A stretch of DNA of 64,000 bases from Owenweeksia sp965214115 (GTDB lineage: Bacteria; Bacteroidota; Bacteroidia; Flavobacteriales; Schleiferiaceae), in NCBI GenBank assembly GCA_965214115.1, contig CBDCAU010000010.1, positions 75,861-139,860 on the forward strand, read 5' to 3'. The stretch's first letter is position 1. Every line of letters begins with the position of its first letter. This document shows positions 57,024-64,000 of this stretch, piece by piece. Both the position numbers and the translations under genes were made by a program. The notes under the pieces were generated by a model. The model did no database searches. It saw only the letters and a list, made by a program, of their open reading frames with translations, and was not told the DNA's origin.

Positions 57024-58096
57024 TGGCCACTCGGCGCAAAAGCATTCTCGACGGCATCCTGTATTTTTTCAATTGGCTAGCGGCGGTTTTGCTGCTCGGC
57101 GCTTACCTCGCTTATTACATCCCGCCTTCGTTTTTCGTCTGGTTCCAGTTCCTCGCGCTGGGCTATTCCATTTTACTTTTGGTGAATTTTCTCTTTGGGA
57201 TTTACTGGCTTATCCGCTTGAAAACCAAGATTTTCCTGTCGATAATCTGCATCGGGATTGGCTTTTTTCATATTGGGAGATTGTACCAATTCGGCTCGCC
57301 GGAAGTGGCGGTAAATGCCGGTGAAACCTTGAAAATTATGACGATGAACGTGCGGATGTTTAACGCGCAGAACTGGATTGAAGGGCTGGACGCGAAGGTC
57401 GAAATTGGACAATTGATTGCCGAGGAAGATCCTGATATTTTACTCTTACAGGAATTTCACCAAAAGAAAATCGAGCCGGAATTGACTTTCGGCTACCCGC
57501 ACCGCCACACCAAGGAAATGCCGCGCGGACGCTTCCGTTCGGTTATTTTTTCAAAATTCCCGATAATCGGCAGCCAAACCGTAATGCTAGACGGCGACAG
57601 CATCCGCAACAACGCCTTCCATTTTGCGGACGTCAATTGGAAGGGCAAAACCTTCCGCGTGATGAACGTGCATCTGGCCTCCGTCCATTTTGATCACGGC
57701 GATTACGAAGCACTGAAAAATCCCACCGATCAAAATACCGAGCAACTGGAGCGCAACGCCCGCGACATCGCCCGCCAGCTCCGCGAAGGTTTCATTCGGC
57801 GGGAAGTACAGGTGAAAATTTTACAAGAACAAATCGCCTTTAGCCCCCACCCCGTCTTGCTGGCTGGCGATTTCAACGATGTGCCGTTCGGCTACGTTTA
57901 CCATCAAATTGACCTGAAACTGGACGATGCTTTCGCGGAAGGCGGCGAAGGTTTTGGGAAAACGTACAATAAAAGCCCCGTGCCGCTGCGGATTGATTAT
58001 ATTTTTCACTCGGAGGGGCTGCGGGTTTTTAATTATAAAACCTTGAACGACAGGAAATTGTCGGATCATTTTGGGGTGGTGGTGGAGGTGAGGTAA
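57023..58096 (+). CDS. Endonuclease/exonuclease/phosphatase (EEP) family membrane protein
   Basis: 357 aa. Two or three N-terminal transmembrane helices (ILYFFNWLAAVLLLGAYLAYYIP, LGYSILLLVNFLFGIYWLI, IFLSIICIGIGFFHIGRLY) place the catalytic domain outside the cytoplasm. EEP motifs: KIMTMNVRMFNAQNW, PDILLLQEFHQK, VMNVHLASVHFD, LLAGDFNDVPF and LSDHFGVVVEV. The catalytic core is complete. The substrate (nucleic acid, phospholipid or inositol phosphate) cannot be predicted. It is co-transcribed with the rhomboid, and downstream is an unrelated hypothetical gene. Confidence 0.93.
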   Translation: MATRRKSILDGILYFFNWLAAVLLLGAYLAYYIPPSFFVWFQFLALGYSILLLVNFLFGIYWLIRLKTKIFLSIICIGIGFFHIGRLYQFGSPEVAVNAGETLKIMTMNVRMFNAQNWIEGLDAKVEIGQLIAEEDPDILLLQEFHQKKIEPELTFGYPHRHTKEMPRGRFRSVIFSKFPIIGSQTVMLDGDSIRNNAFHFADVNWKGKTFRVMNVHLASVHFDHGDYEALKNPTDQNTEQLERNARDIARQLREGFIRREVQVKILQEQIAFSPHPVLLAGDFNDVPFGYVYHQIDLKLDDAFAEGGEGFGKTYNKSPVPLRIDYIFHSEGLRVFNYKTLNDRKLSDHFGVVVEVR

Positions 58097-58271
58097 AATT
58101 TTATAACGTATGAGACCATCTGTTTCCTATACCAAGGAAAATTCAATTGCGCTCGGACTCACTTTATAGTGACGGTTAAACCATTAAAAAGCGGTTTTAG
58201 AGGCTTCAAAAAATTTGTCAATATTTGCCTTTCATTTTCTATTAAAAATTCTATTCCCGCAATCTTCCAAA

Positions 58272-58826
58272 ATGGATTTTTGGCAGAACATAACATTGAC
58301 TTGGGGAGGCAGCCTAATTTTAGGGGTCATTGCTGGGGTGATAGCATCCTACATTTTTTTGACATATTACCTCAAAAATAAGGTACCAAGGATTTCAATA
58401 TCCCCAGAAATTAGCAAAATCGAGTTCGATGGGGAAATCAACTATTTCTTGAAATTTGTGAACAACACGAAATCTGAAATATTTGATGTACGAGTTGAAT
58501 TGACTCTTTACAAACTCAGAGGGGCGGTGGGCGGCACTAACTTGCAAGGAACCGATATCCTTTTAAAGGATAATTTTTTTTCCTATATCTCAGAAAAAAA
58601 CCCCTCAGACGACCGAAATCTTCACGCTATCAGGGTAAGAACTACAAAAGATTTATCTGCTCTTTGGGGAGATGAATCTTCTTTCATACGGTTGACCGTC
58701 ATTGCAAGACACGCTCTTTCAGGACTTAACAAAGTGTATGTAAAAGATTATAAATCAAGGGATTTGATTAAAAACGGAAAATTCAAGTCAGGAAATGACC
58801 TGAAAATTTATACCCGGAACGGTTAA
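58272..58826 (+). CDS. Membrane-anchored hypothetical protein
   Basis: 184 aa from the ATG at 58272, which opens with one hydrophobic helix (TWGGSLILGVIAGVIASYIFLTYYL). The rest is a soluble domain whose strand pattern (PRISISPEISKIEFDGEINYFLKFVNNTKSEIFDVRVELTLYKL) suggests an immunoglobulin-like sandwich. No known motif is seen. A promoter-like TAAATTTG (58853-58860) lies after its stop and precedes only a 10-codon ORF. The protein is not assigned to a family. Confidence 0.65.
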   Translation: MDFWQNITLTWGGSLILGVIAGVIASYIFLTYYLKNKVPRISISPEISKIEFDGEINYFLKFVNNTKSEIFDVRVELTLYKLRGAVGGTNLQGTDILLKDNFFSYISEKNPSDDRNLHAIRVRTTKDLSALWGDESSFIRLTVIARHALSGLNKVYVKDYKSRDLIKNGKFKSGNDLKIYTRNG

Positions 58827-58852
58827 ATCTTTATCGGTAAGAATAACTTCGT

Positions 58853-58860
58853 TAAATTTG
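58853..58860 (+). promoter_or_regulatory. Promoter-like -7 element without a clear gene
   Basis: TAAATTTG (TAnnTTTG) is followed at 58882 by ATG and ten codons (MKTINDIIGG, stop at 58912-58914). This may be a leader peptide, a truncated gene or chance. Confidence 0.25.
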
Positions 58861-59001
58861 CACTTACTTTATTTCATAAATATGAAAACAATAAACGACA
58901 TCATCGGAGGCTGATACAATAGCTTTTTTGGGAGTAAAATCTTTCTGGTTTTTTCTTTTAACTCATTCGTCCCTAAAGAATTTTCATCATCAGGGGCGAA
59001 A

Positions 59002-59029
59002 AAAACCGCTCTCTTTCGAGAACGGTTTT
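59002..59029 (-). terminator. Hairpin terminator of the peroxiredoxin gene
   Basis: AAAACCG pairs with CGGTTTT, with an inner TCTC/GAGA stem separated by one C-A opposition and a 4-nt loop. T residues follow on the minus strand. It lies about 37 bp beyond the stop of the gene at 59066. Confidence 0.75.
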
Positions 59030-59065
59030 CTTTTATCATCTTATGAGATCGCACGGACGTGTAAT

Positions 59066-59698
59066 TCAATTCGCGCTCAGATACTCCGCCACGCCTTCGT
59101 GGGTCGCGTTCATCCCGCTTTTGCCTTCGTCCCAGTTGGCGGGGCACACCTCGCCTTTTTCTTCAAAATATTGCAGGGCTTTCACCATCCGCATCGCCTC
59201 GGCCACGTTGCGGCCCAGCGGCAAATCGTTCACCGTTTGGTGGCGCACCACGCCGTCTTTGTCAATCAAAAACAAGCCACGGTACGCAATCATTTCGCCT
59301 TCGGCCTGCATTTCATCGTTTTCGTCGTAGTAATAATTGCCCACCATCACATCGTAATTGTGCGCGATGGTTTTGTTCGTATCCGCCACGATGGGATAAG
59401 TGATGCCTTGAATACCGCCTTGGTCTTTAGGAAGTTGCAACCAACCCCAGTGCGACTGTTCAGTGTCGGTGGATACGGCTACTAATTCCACGTCCAAATC
59501 CGCAAATTCTTGACGACGCTCATTGAAAGCGTGCAATTCCGTCGGACATACGAAGGTGAAATCTTTGGGATAAAAGAACAAAATCACGTACTTTTTTCCG
59601 TGATATTGGGAGAGCGTAAAATTGTCGTCAATTTCTTCGCCGTTGATTACCGCTTTTGCTTTAAAATCAGGTGCTTTTTTTCCTACTAAAACTGCCAT
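59066..59698 (-). CDS. 2-Cys peroxiredoxin
   Basis: 210 aa from the ATG at 59698 (MAVLVGKKAPDF); the upstream frame has no family similarity. The peroxidatic Cys is in FYPKDFTFVCPTE (about residue 51) and the resolving Cys in GEVCPANW (about residue 178). The chain is AhpC/Prx1-like, and GGIQGITYPIVAD (GGLG-type) and a YF-like C-terminus favour a typical 2-Cys enzyme that reduces H2O2 and organic peroxides with thioredoxin or AhpF. No reductase gene is adjacent. Confidence 0.95.
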   Translation of the reverse strand: MAVLVGKKAPDFKAKAVINGEEIDDNFTLSQYHGKKYVILFFYPKDFTFVCPTELHAFNERRQEFADLDVELVAVSTDTEQSHWGWLQLPKDQGGIQGITYPIVADTNKTIAHNYDVMVGNYYYDENDEMQAEGEMIAYRGLFLIDKDGVVRHQTVNDLPLGRNVAEAMRMVKALQYFEEKGEVCPANWDEGKSGMNATHEGVAEYLSAN

Positions 59699-59810
59699 AG
59701 TTTTCTGTGTTTTTTGGATTAAACTAATATTTGTTTCGTCTATCAAATTTTTATTTTGATAACGGATGCAAATGTAAGGGGGGCGGCTACCGCACAGAAA
59801 ATTTGGCGGA

Positions 59811-60151
59811 TTGATTCCATCTATCACAAGTTTTGGATTTCACATAGTAAAATTTGAATTTCACATAGCGCACATAGAAATTTTCACATAGAGCCATATA
59901 GACTAAAACCTTAGTGAGACTATGTGAAAACCCTTATAAGTTCTTTATGGAAAAAAGAAAAATTTCCACACCCCCGCCCGAATTGATTCCATCTATCACA
60001 GGTTTTAAATTTCGCATAATAAATTTTGAATGTCACATAGCGCACATAGAATATTCACATAGTGTCACATAGACTCAAAACCTATGTGATTCTATGTGAA
60101 AGCCCCTTTATGTCCTATGTGAAAAAAGAAAAATCAACGCACCCCCGCCCG
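59811..60151. repeat. 171/172-bp tandem duplication with CACATAG motifs
   Basis: Unit 1 starts at 59811 and unit 2 at 59983. Both begin TTGATTCCATCTATCACA and end CACCCCCGCCCG (59969-59980 and 60140-60151). Inside each are several copies of CACATAG (also CGCACATAGAA, TTCACATAG). The last 18 bp of unit 2 are the final codons of the gene that ends at 60134, so unit 1 carries a non-functional copy of that gene's 3' end. Confidence 0.85.
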
Positions 60152-63100
60152 GTTCGCCCACTCCCGATATTTCCGCGCGTTGCGAGTGTGCTGCGCATTC
60201 GTCTTCGCAAAATTGTGATAACCAGACCGTTCGGGGTCGGCGGCCATAAAAATATAACCGTGGTCGGCAGGGTTCAGCACCGCCTCTATCGAACTCAAAT
60301 CGGGAATCCGGATCGGCCCCGGCGGCAACCCGCCATATATATAGGTATTGAATTCCGAGTCGTAGCGCGTTTGTTTGTAGTACACCCGCCGGATTTGCTC
60401 CGTGGGATGGTCGAGCAGGTAGCCGTACACCGAGGTCGGGTCGCTCTGCAATTTGATGCCGCGCCGCAGCCGGTTCAGGTAAAGTCCCGCCACAATCGGT
60501 TTTTCGTCGTTCATCGCCGTTTCGCTCTGCACGATGCTGGCCAGCGTCACCACTTCTATAGGATTGAGGTTCAGTTTTTTAGCCTTTCGTTTTCGCTCTT
60601 CGTCAAAATAATTGTCAAACTCGCGGTGCATCCGCTGCAAAAAGGCCGAGGGCGACGTGTTCCACCAAACTTCGTAGGTATTCGGCAAAAAATAGGCGGA
60701 AACCGTTTTCGGATTCACGCCAAAAGCGGAGAGCGCGGCTTCGCTTTCCAAGAGTTGCAAAAAGTCCAAGCTGTCCGGTTCCAAAACTTCGCCCAGCTCG
60801 CCCGATAATTTGTAAATCCCTGATAAGTTATTCAATGTCAATTGGATAGGGTCTTGGTCGCCGCTGCGGAGTTTGTTCACCAAATCGTTGTTGGACATCC
60901 CGTTTGGGATTTCGTAGCGGCCCGCTTTCACCAAACTGGGGTAGTTTTTCCGGTCGGCCACCCAGTCGAATCCTTTTTGTTTTTTAAGGATTTCATTTTC
61001 GGAAAGCGAATCCAAAACCCATTCGTAAGTCGCTCCGGTCGGGATTTTCAGAAAAAAAGTTTCCTTATCGCCCAAATCCACGTTGGGCGCGAAAATGCGC
61101 TGGTAAAACACGAAGGCGAAAATGCCGCCGCCAACCATCAAAACCGCCAAAATGCCAAAGATGATTTTTCTCAAAACGGGTTTTTTTAAATAGGTCATTG
61201 CCTGCCGCGCGCGCGGATTTTCAGGGTTGATGCGCAGCGCTTCTTCGAGTGCTTTCAACGCCGCCGCGTTATTACCGCGCAAAATTTCCAAATTCGCTTT
61301 GTTCAGCCAAGCCAATTCATAATCAGGGTTTTGCGCCAGCGCGCGGTCAAACTGCAATTCCGCCAGCTCCAGTTTTTGCTGTTGCAAATATTCAAAACCC
61401 AAATTGTTCAATGCTGTTCCGTGTTCAGGGTTCAGTGTTAGCGCGCGTTTGTAGCTCTCCATTGCCATTTTTGATTTTCCTTGCGCCGCTTGCGCTGTTC
61501 CCAATTTATTCCAAAAATCCGCTTCATATTGAACCAATTCTGTGGCTTTATTATAAAAAATTTCTGCCTTTTTTGGCAATCCCAAATTGAAATAGCCTTC
61601 ACCAATCCTATAAGCGGTCCAGCCATCCGAATTATCATACGAAATTTTAGACAATTCATTTTGCCAAAAATCATCACCTAATTTCTCTGCAAAAGATTTC
61701 ATTTTTCGAAAATCATTTTTCAAAAAATAATAATGTATCCAAAGTTTGGCTGCACCTTTTTCATTCTTGATTTTATTTAAAAAATAAAGCGCGCTGTCCA
61801 AGAAAATAGGCTCTTGCGAAAATTTTTCAAACTGTTGTAAATAACCCAGCGTCTTGCTCCTGTCCGTTGGTTTTGAATTGTTTACCGCCACCAGTTCCAA
61901 AAATTTACCCAGCCCGCTGGTGTCTTTGAGTTCTTTGGGAATATCAATTTTATGGTCGTGCACCGTAACGTGCGGAATGTCCGTGGAAATACTTTGCGGC
62001 ATATGGCATTTCACACAATTGAAATCATTTTCTTGTAAAACTGCAAGTTCCTCTTCACATTCAAATTTCGATTCATTTTGATGACATTTTTGGCAGGTCA
62101 AATTAAATTTTTCAATCTTCGTTTCTTTCACCGAAACGTGCGGATTATGACAAGAAATACAGTTGAATTCTTTATCCGATTGTATAAAACATTCACTTTG
62201 TTTGAATCTATCAATATGTGATGCCATTATGAATTTATCTTCGCTGCCCTCATAGCGCGGCAGATAAATATCCATCACTTCGTTCAGCCGCATCCCCGGC
62301 CGGAAATCGAAGAAGGATTTGCCCTCGGCGAGGACGGCGTTTCCTTGCAAATGACAACGCTGGCACACTTCAAACTGCAATTCGTAGGGCAATTTTTTGA
62401 GGCTAACTATCGAATAATCAATTTCTTGTGAAGTGTCCACAAACTCGCCGCGCCGCATCCGCTGCACGTGCAGTTCGCCGGGGCCGTGGCAGCGTTCGCA
62501 GTCAATGGCGCCGGGCACTTTTTGGTAGCGGTGCACGCTGCCCTTCACAAATCCGGTGGGCATCGCGTTGTGGCAGCTCGTGCATTCCAGCCCAATTTTC
62601 CTTGAAAAACGAACGTTGCCGCCGTCTTCGTAGCCGGGCGGCAAATCGAGTTTTCCCTTCTGCGCGTACCAAGTAAAAGGCGCTTGGTGCAGAAATCCGT
62701 TTTGCTGAAAAATGTGGGAATTGGTGTGCTGCCCGCTGCCCACCACGTAATCAATGGTTTGCTTTTTTTGAAAAACCGTATCGCCATTTTCCAAACGAAA
62801 CTCACTGATTTTCAACGAATCACTTTCCCAAAAGGGATGATAGTAAAAATTGGAATGTGGGTCAAAAATGGTGGAATGGCCGTCAATTTCGGCGATGCTC
62901 TTGGACGTATCCGCCGCGCCGAAGGACGAACCCATTCCGGTTTTCACAAAAGTTTCCCATATCGAATAGTGGCAGGATTTGCAGGTTTCGATGCCGACGT
63001 ACTTGACGGAATCGTGATGGTTGAGGTAAGCGAGTTCAGAGTTTGAAGTTTGAGGTTTGAGGTTTGAAGTTTCGCCGGAACTGGAAAAATCGCATTTTGA

Positions 63101-63166
63101 AATAGCGAAAATTCCTATTAGAATGAATAGGAAAGTGAGTTGTTTTTTGAATTTGAAATTTGTCAA
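60134..63166 (-). CDS. Fusion: seven-haem cytochrome c, TPR domain and MltG transglycosylase
   Basis: 1010 aa in one open frame. Residues 1-25 are hydrophobic (signal-like; FAISKC is a poor lipobox). Residues about 60-390 hold seven CxxCH haem-binding motifs (CKSCH, CTSCH, CERCH, CQRCH, CISCH, CQKCH, CVKCH) in a cytochrome c-554-like region. Residues about 530-650 are TPR units (YKRALTLNPEHGTALNNLGFEYLQQQ). From Met657 (ATG at 61198) a complete MltG follows: membrane helix IIFGILAVLMVGGGIFAFVFY, LysM-like subdomain, and the catalytic segment VTLASIVQSETAM with GLPPGPIRIP. MltG sets glycan chain length. Internal initiation at 61198 would give a normal 354-aa MltG. Confidence 0.85.
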   Translation of the reverse strand: MTNFKFKKQLTFLFILIGIFAISKCDFSSSGETSNLKPQTSNSELAYLNHHDSVKYVGIETCKSCHYSIWETFVKTGMGSSFGAADTSKSIAEIDGHSTIFDPHSNFYYHPFWESDSLKISEFRLENGDTVFQKKQTIDYVVGSGQHTNSHIFQQNGFLHQAPFTWYAQKGKLDLPPGYEDGGNVRFSRKIGLECTSCHNAMPTGFVKGSVHRYQKVPGAIDCERCHGPGELHVQRMRRGEFVDTSQEIDYSIVSLKKLPYELQFEVCQRCHLQGNAVLAEGKSFFDFRPGMRLNEVMDIYLPRYEGSEDKFIMASHIDRFKQSECFIQSDKEFNCISCHNPHVSVKETKIEKFNLTCQKCHQNESKFECEEELAVLQENDFNCVKCHMPQSISTDIPHVTVHDHKIDIPKELKDTSGLGKFLELVAVNNSKPTDRSKTLGYLQQFEKFSQEPIFLDSALYFLNKIKNEKGAAKLWIHYYFLKNDFRKMKSFAEKLGDDFWQNELSKISYDNSDGWTAYRIGEGYFNLGLPKKAEIFYNKATELVQYEADFWNKLGTAQAAQGKSKMAMESYKRALTLNPEHGTALNNLGFEYLQQQKLELAELQFDRALAQNPDYELAWLNKANLEILRGNNAAALKALEEALRINPENPRARQAMTYLKKPVLRKIIFGILAVLMVGGGIFAFVFYQRIFAPNVDLGDKETFFLKIPTGATYEWVLDSLSENEILKKQKGFDWVADRKNYPSLVKAGRYEIPNGMSNNDLVNKLRSGDQDPIQLTLNNLSGIYKLSGELGEVLEPDSLDFLQLLESEAALSAFGVNPKTVSAYFLPNTYEVWWNTSPSAFLQRMHREFDNYFDEERKRKAKKLNLNPIEVVTLASIVQSETAMNDEKPIVAGLYLNRLRRGIKLQSDPTSVYGYLLDHPTEQIRRVYYKQTRYDSEFNTYIYGGLPPGPIRIPDLSSIEAVLNPADHGYIFMAADPERSGYHNFAKTNAQHTRNARKYREWANRAGVR
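63041..63068. repeat. Heptamer repeat inside the cytochrome fusion gene
   Basis: GTTTGAA, GTTTGAG, GTTTGAG, GTTTGAA in tandem (plus strand), with a looser AGTTCAGA before and GTTTCGC after. It encodes residues 33-42 (SNLKPQTSNS) just behind the signal segment. It is the coding-region counterpart of the heptamer array at 29115. Confidence 0.75.
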
Positions 63167-63203
63167 TTTTATTTAAACTATTTTCTTTTCAAAACCTCCC
63201 CCT

Positions 63204-63370
63204 GATTTTTATCCCGAAATTTCGGGATAAAAATCTGTCCCCCTCCAAAGGGGGACAGCGCTTGCGCCAACTGTTCGGTAAAACCAACCATCTCGACCGA
63301 ACCGAGGCCGATGAGTTGAGCGACGCCCCTGTCCCCCTCCTTGGAGGGGGTGCCGAGGAACGAGGCGGGG
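63204..63370. repeat. Palindrome-rich intergenic element
   Basis: A perfect 32-bp palindrome (16-bp arms starting GATTTTTATCCCG, 63204-63235) is followed by TCCCCCTCC-AAAGGGGGA and by GTCCCCCTCC-TT-GGAGGGGG. These G/C blocks recur in Bacteroidota intergenic DNA. No gene lies in 63167-63396. Confidence 0.65.
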
Positions 63371-63396
63371 GAGGGACTTTACAAACTAAATTTATA

Positions 63397-63972
63397 TCAA
63401 TCCACCCGAACCAACTGCAACAAATATTCATCTTTAAATTCCCTCCCAACCCGAATCCAATCTTTCTTTTTTCCAATGATTTCAAAACCTACTTTTTGAA
63501 ATAGTTTTAAACTCGTTTGATTGTCATCTAAAATATTGCAATACAATTGCTTCAAATCCAAGAAATCAAAGGCATATTTTTTTAAGATTTCCAAACTTTC
63601 TCGGGCGAATCCTTGGCCGCGCTCGCTTTCTTCAGCGATTAAAATGCCTACGCCCGCCCGCTTGTTAAATGGCTCAAAATCAAACACATCCAGCGTTCCG
63701 ATGGTTTTTCCGTCGGCGCGTTTTTCTATCATAAAACGTTGCTGGCGGGCTTCGTAAATGTCTTGTTTGGCATTATCAATGTAATTTTCTAAAATGTCTT
63801 TGGAAAAGGGCACAATCGTACCGCTGACTTTCCAATTTTCTGGATCATTTTCCCATTGAAAAAGTAGCTCCAAATCGAAGGGTTCGAGGGCGCGGAGTTT
63901 TATGTTTTTTGAGGTGAGCAAAATTGTATTATGTAAGCTGTATTTTGTATTAAGACTGGGTTCTATATCCAT
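63397..63972 (-). CDS. GNAT N-acetyltransferase (RimJ/RimL-type)
   Basis: 191 aa. Acetyl-CoA-binding region: VGILIAEESERGQGFARESLEILKKYAFDFLDLKQLYCNILDDNQTSLKLFQKVGFEIIGKKKDW, the pattern of RimJ/RimL- and SpeG-like acetyltransferases. The N-terminal strand IKLRALEPFDLELLFQWENDPENW is typical as well. It may acetylate an amino acid, polyamine or protein N-terminus; the substrate cannot be read. The start ATG is at 63972, 28 bp from the window edge. A preceding gene could overlap it but is cut off. Confidence 0.88.
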   Translation of the reverse strand: MDIEPSLNTKYSLHNTILLTSKNIKLRALEPFDLELLFQWENDPENWKVSGTIVPFSKDILENYIDNAKQDIYEARQQRFMIEKRADGKTIGTLDVFDFEPFNKRAGVGILIAEESERGQGFARESLEILKKYAFDFLDLKQLYCNILDDNQTSLKLFQKVGFEIIGKKKDWIRVGREFKDEYLLQLVRVD

Positions 63973-64000
63973 TCAATCCGCACCAAATTCAATTGCGGTT

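Noticed and set aside
59811..60151. Possible CRISPR array
   Set aside because: Only two long units, no regular spacers and no cas genes; it is a tandem duplication.
63973..64000. Possible end of another minus-strand gene at the window edge
   Set aside because: Only nine codons are visible (ending in TGA before the GNAT ATG), too little to support a gene.

Overview
The window is chromosomal DNA of a Bacteroidota bacterium, most likely of the Saprospiria or a related lineage. The evidence is repeated use of the Bacteroidota -7 promoter element TAnnTTTG, a PorE-like TPR/PD40/OmpA protein, a bacillithiol-type deacetylase (BshB1), DUF4197 and DUF2007 proteins, many TTG/GTG starts, and neighbourhoods such as surE/lpxB, DUF721/recF and mutL/rhomboid that are familiar from this phylum. 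Exact taxonomy cannot be fixed by eye.

Layout. 1-6.5 kb: end of an RsmB-like rRNA methyltransferase, a DUF2007 protein with a 59-aa zinc-ribbon partner, an orphan DUF433 antitoxin, murQ, a tandem antitoxin pair with a RelE/ParE toxin, priA and an FKBP lipoprotein. 6.5-14.6 kb: YhhN, an M48 lipoprotein, Hsp20, purM, the PorE-like protein, tpiA and prmA. 14.6-19 kb: one 1470-aa secreted protein of unknown function. 19.05-21.4 kb: a compact, A+T-rich restriction-modification cassette with its own Xre controller and a candidate operator. 21.4-31.5 kb: a JmjC-like cupin, comEC, SpoIID, lpxB, surE, a YugP-type protease, tRNA-His, a glycosyltransferase and bshB1. 31.5-43.7 kb: two paralogous lipoproteins, ndk, DUF721-recF, rtcB, a TPR protein, a DUF4197 lipoprotein, an AbiEi-like/Fic fusion followed by a cytosine methyltransferase remnant, mutL and a rhomboid.

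43.7-56.1 kb is the most unusual part. The block mutL-rhomboid-rhomboid-endonuclease/exonuclease/phosphatase, which I remember as contiguous in many Bacteroidota, is split here by about 12.4 kb. The insert holds an orphan HicB-like antitoxin, a membrane protein, a cluster of palindromic REP-like modules around an IS200-like/RAYT transposase, a fragment of a second copy of that membrane protein, and then a candidate biosynthetic cluster: cytochrome P450, two GNAT-type acyltransferases, two cobalamin-binding radical SAM enzymes, and an 873-aa fusion of a class III PLP aminotransferase with an acyl-ACP-reductase-like domain. The last activities suggest acyl thioester to aldehyde to amine chemistry, followed by acylation and oxidation, but the product is unknown. 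An A+T-rich gene with an R-x4-H HEPN-like motif sits between the two radical SAM genes.

56.1-64 kb: the second rhomboid, an EEP-family enzyme, a membrane-anchored hypothetical protein, a 2-Cys peroxiredoxin, a 171-bp tandem duplication, a 1010-aa fusion of a seven-haem cytochrome c, TPRs and a complete MltG transglycosylase, and a GNAT acetyltransferase. Short repeat tracts (7- and 8-bp period) and palindromic elements are scattered at gene ends throughout.
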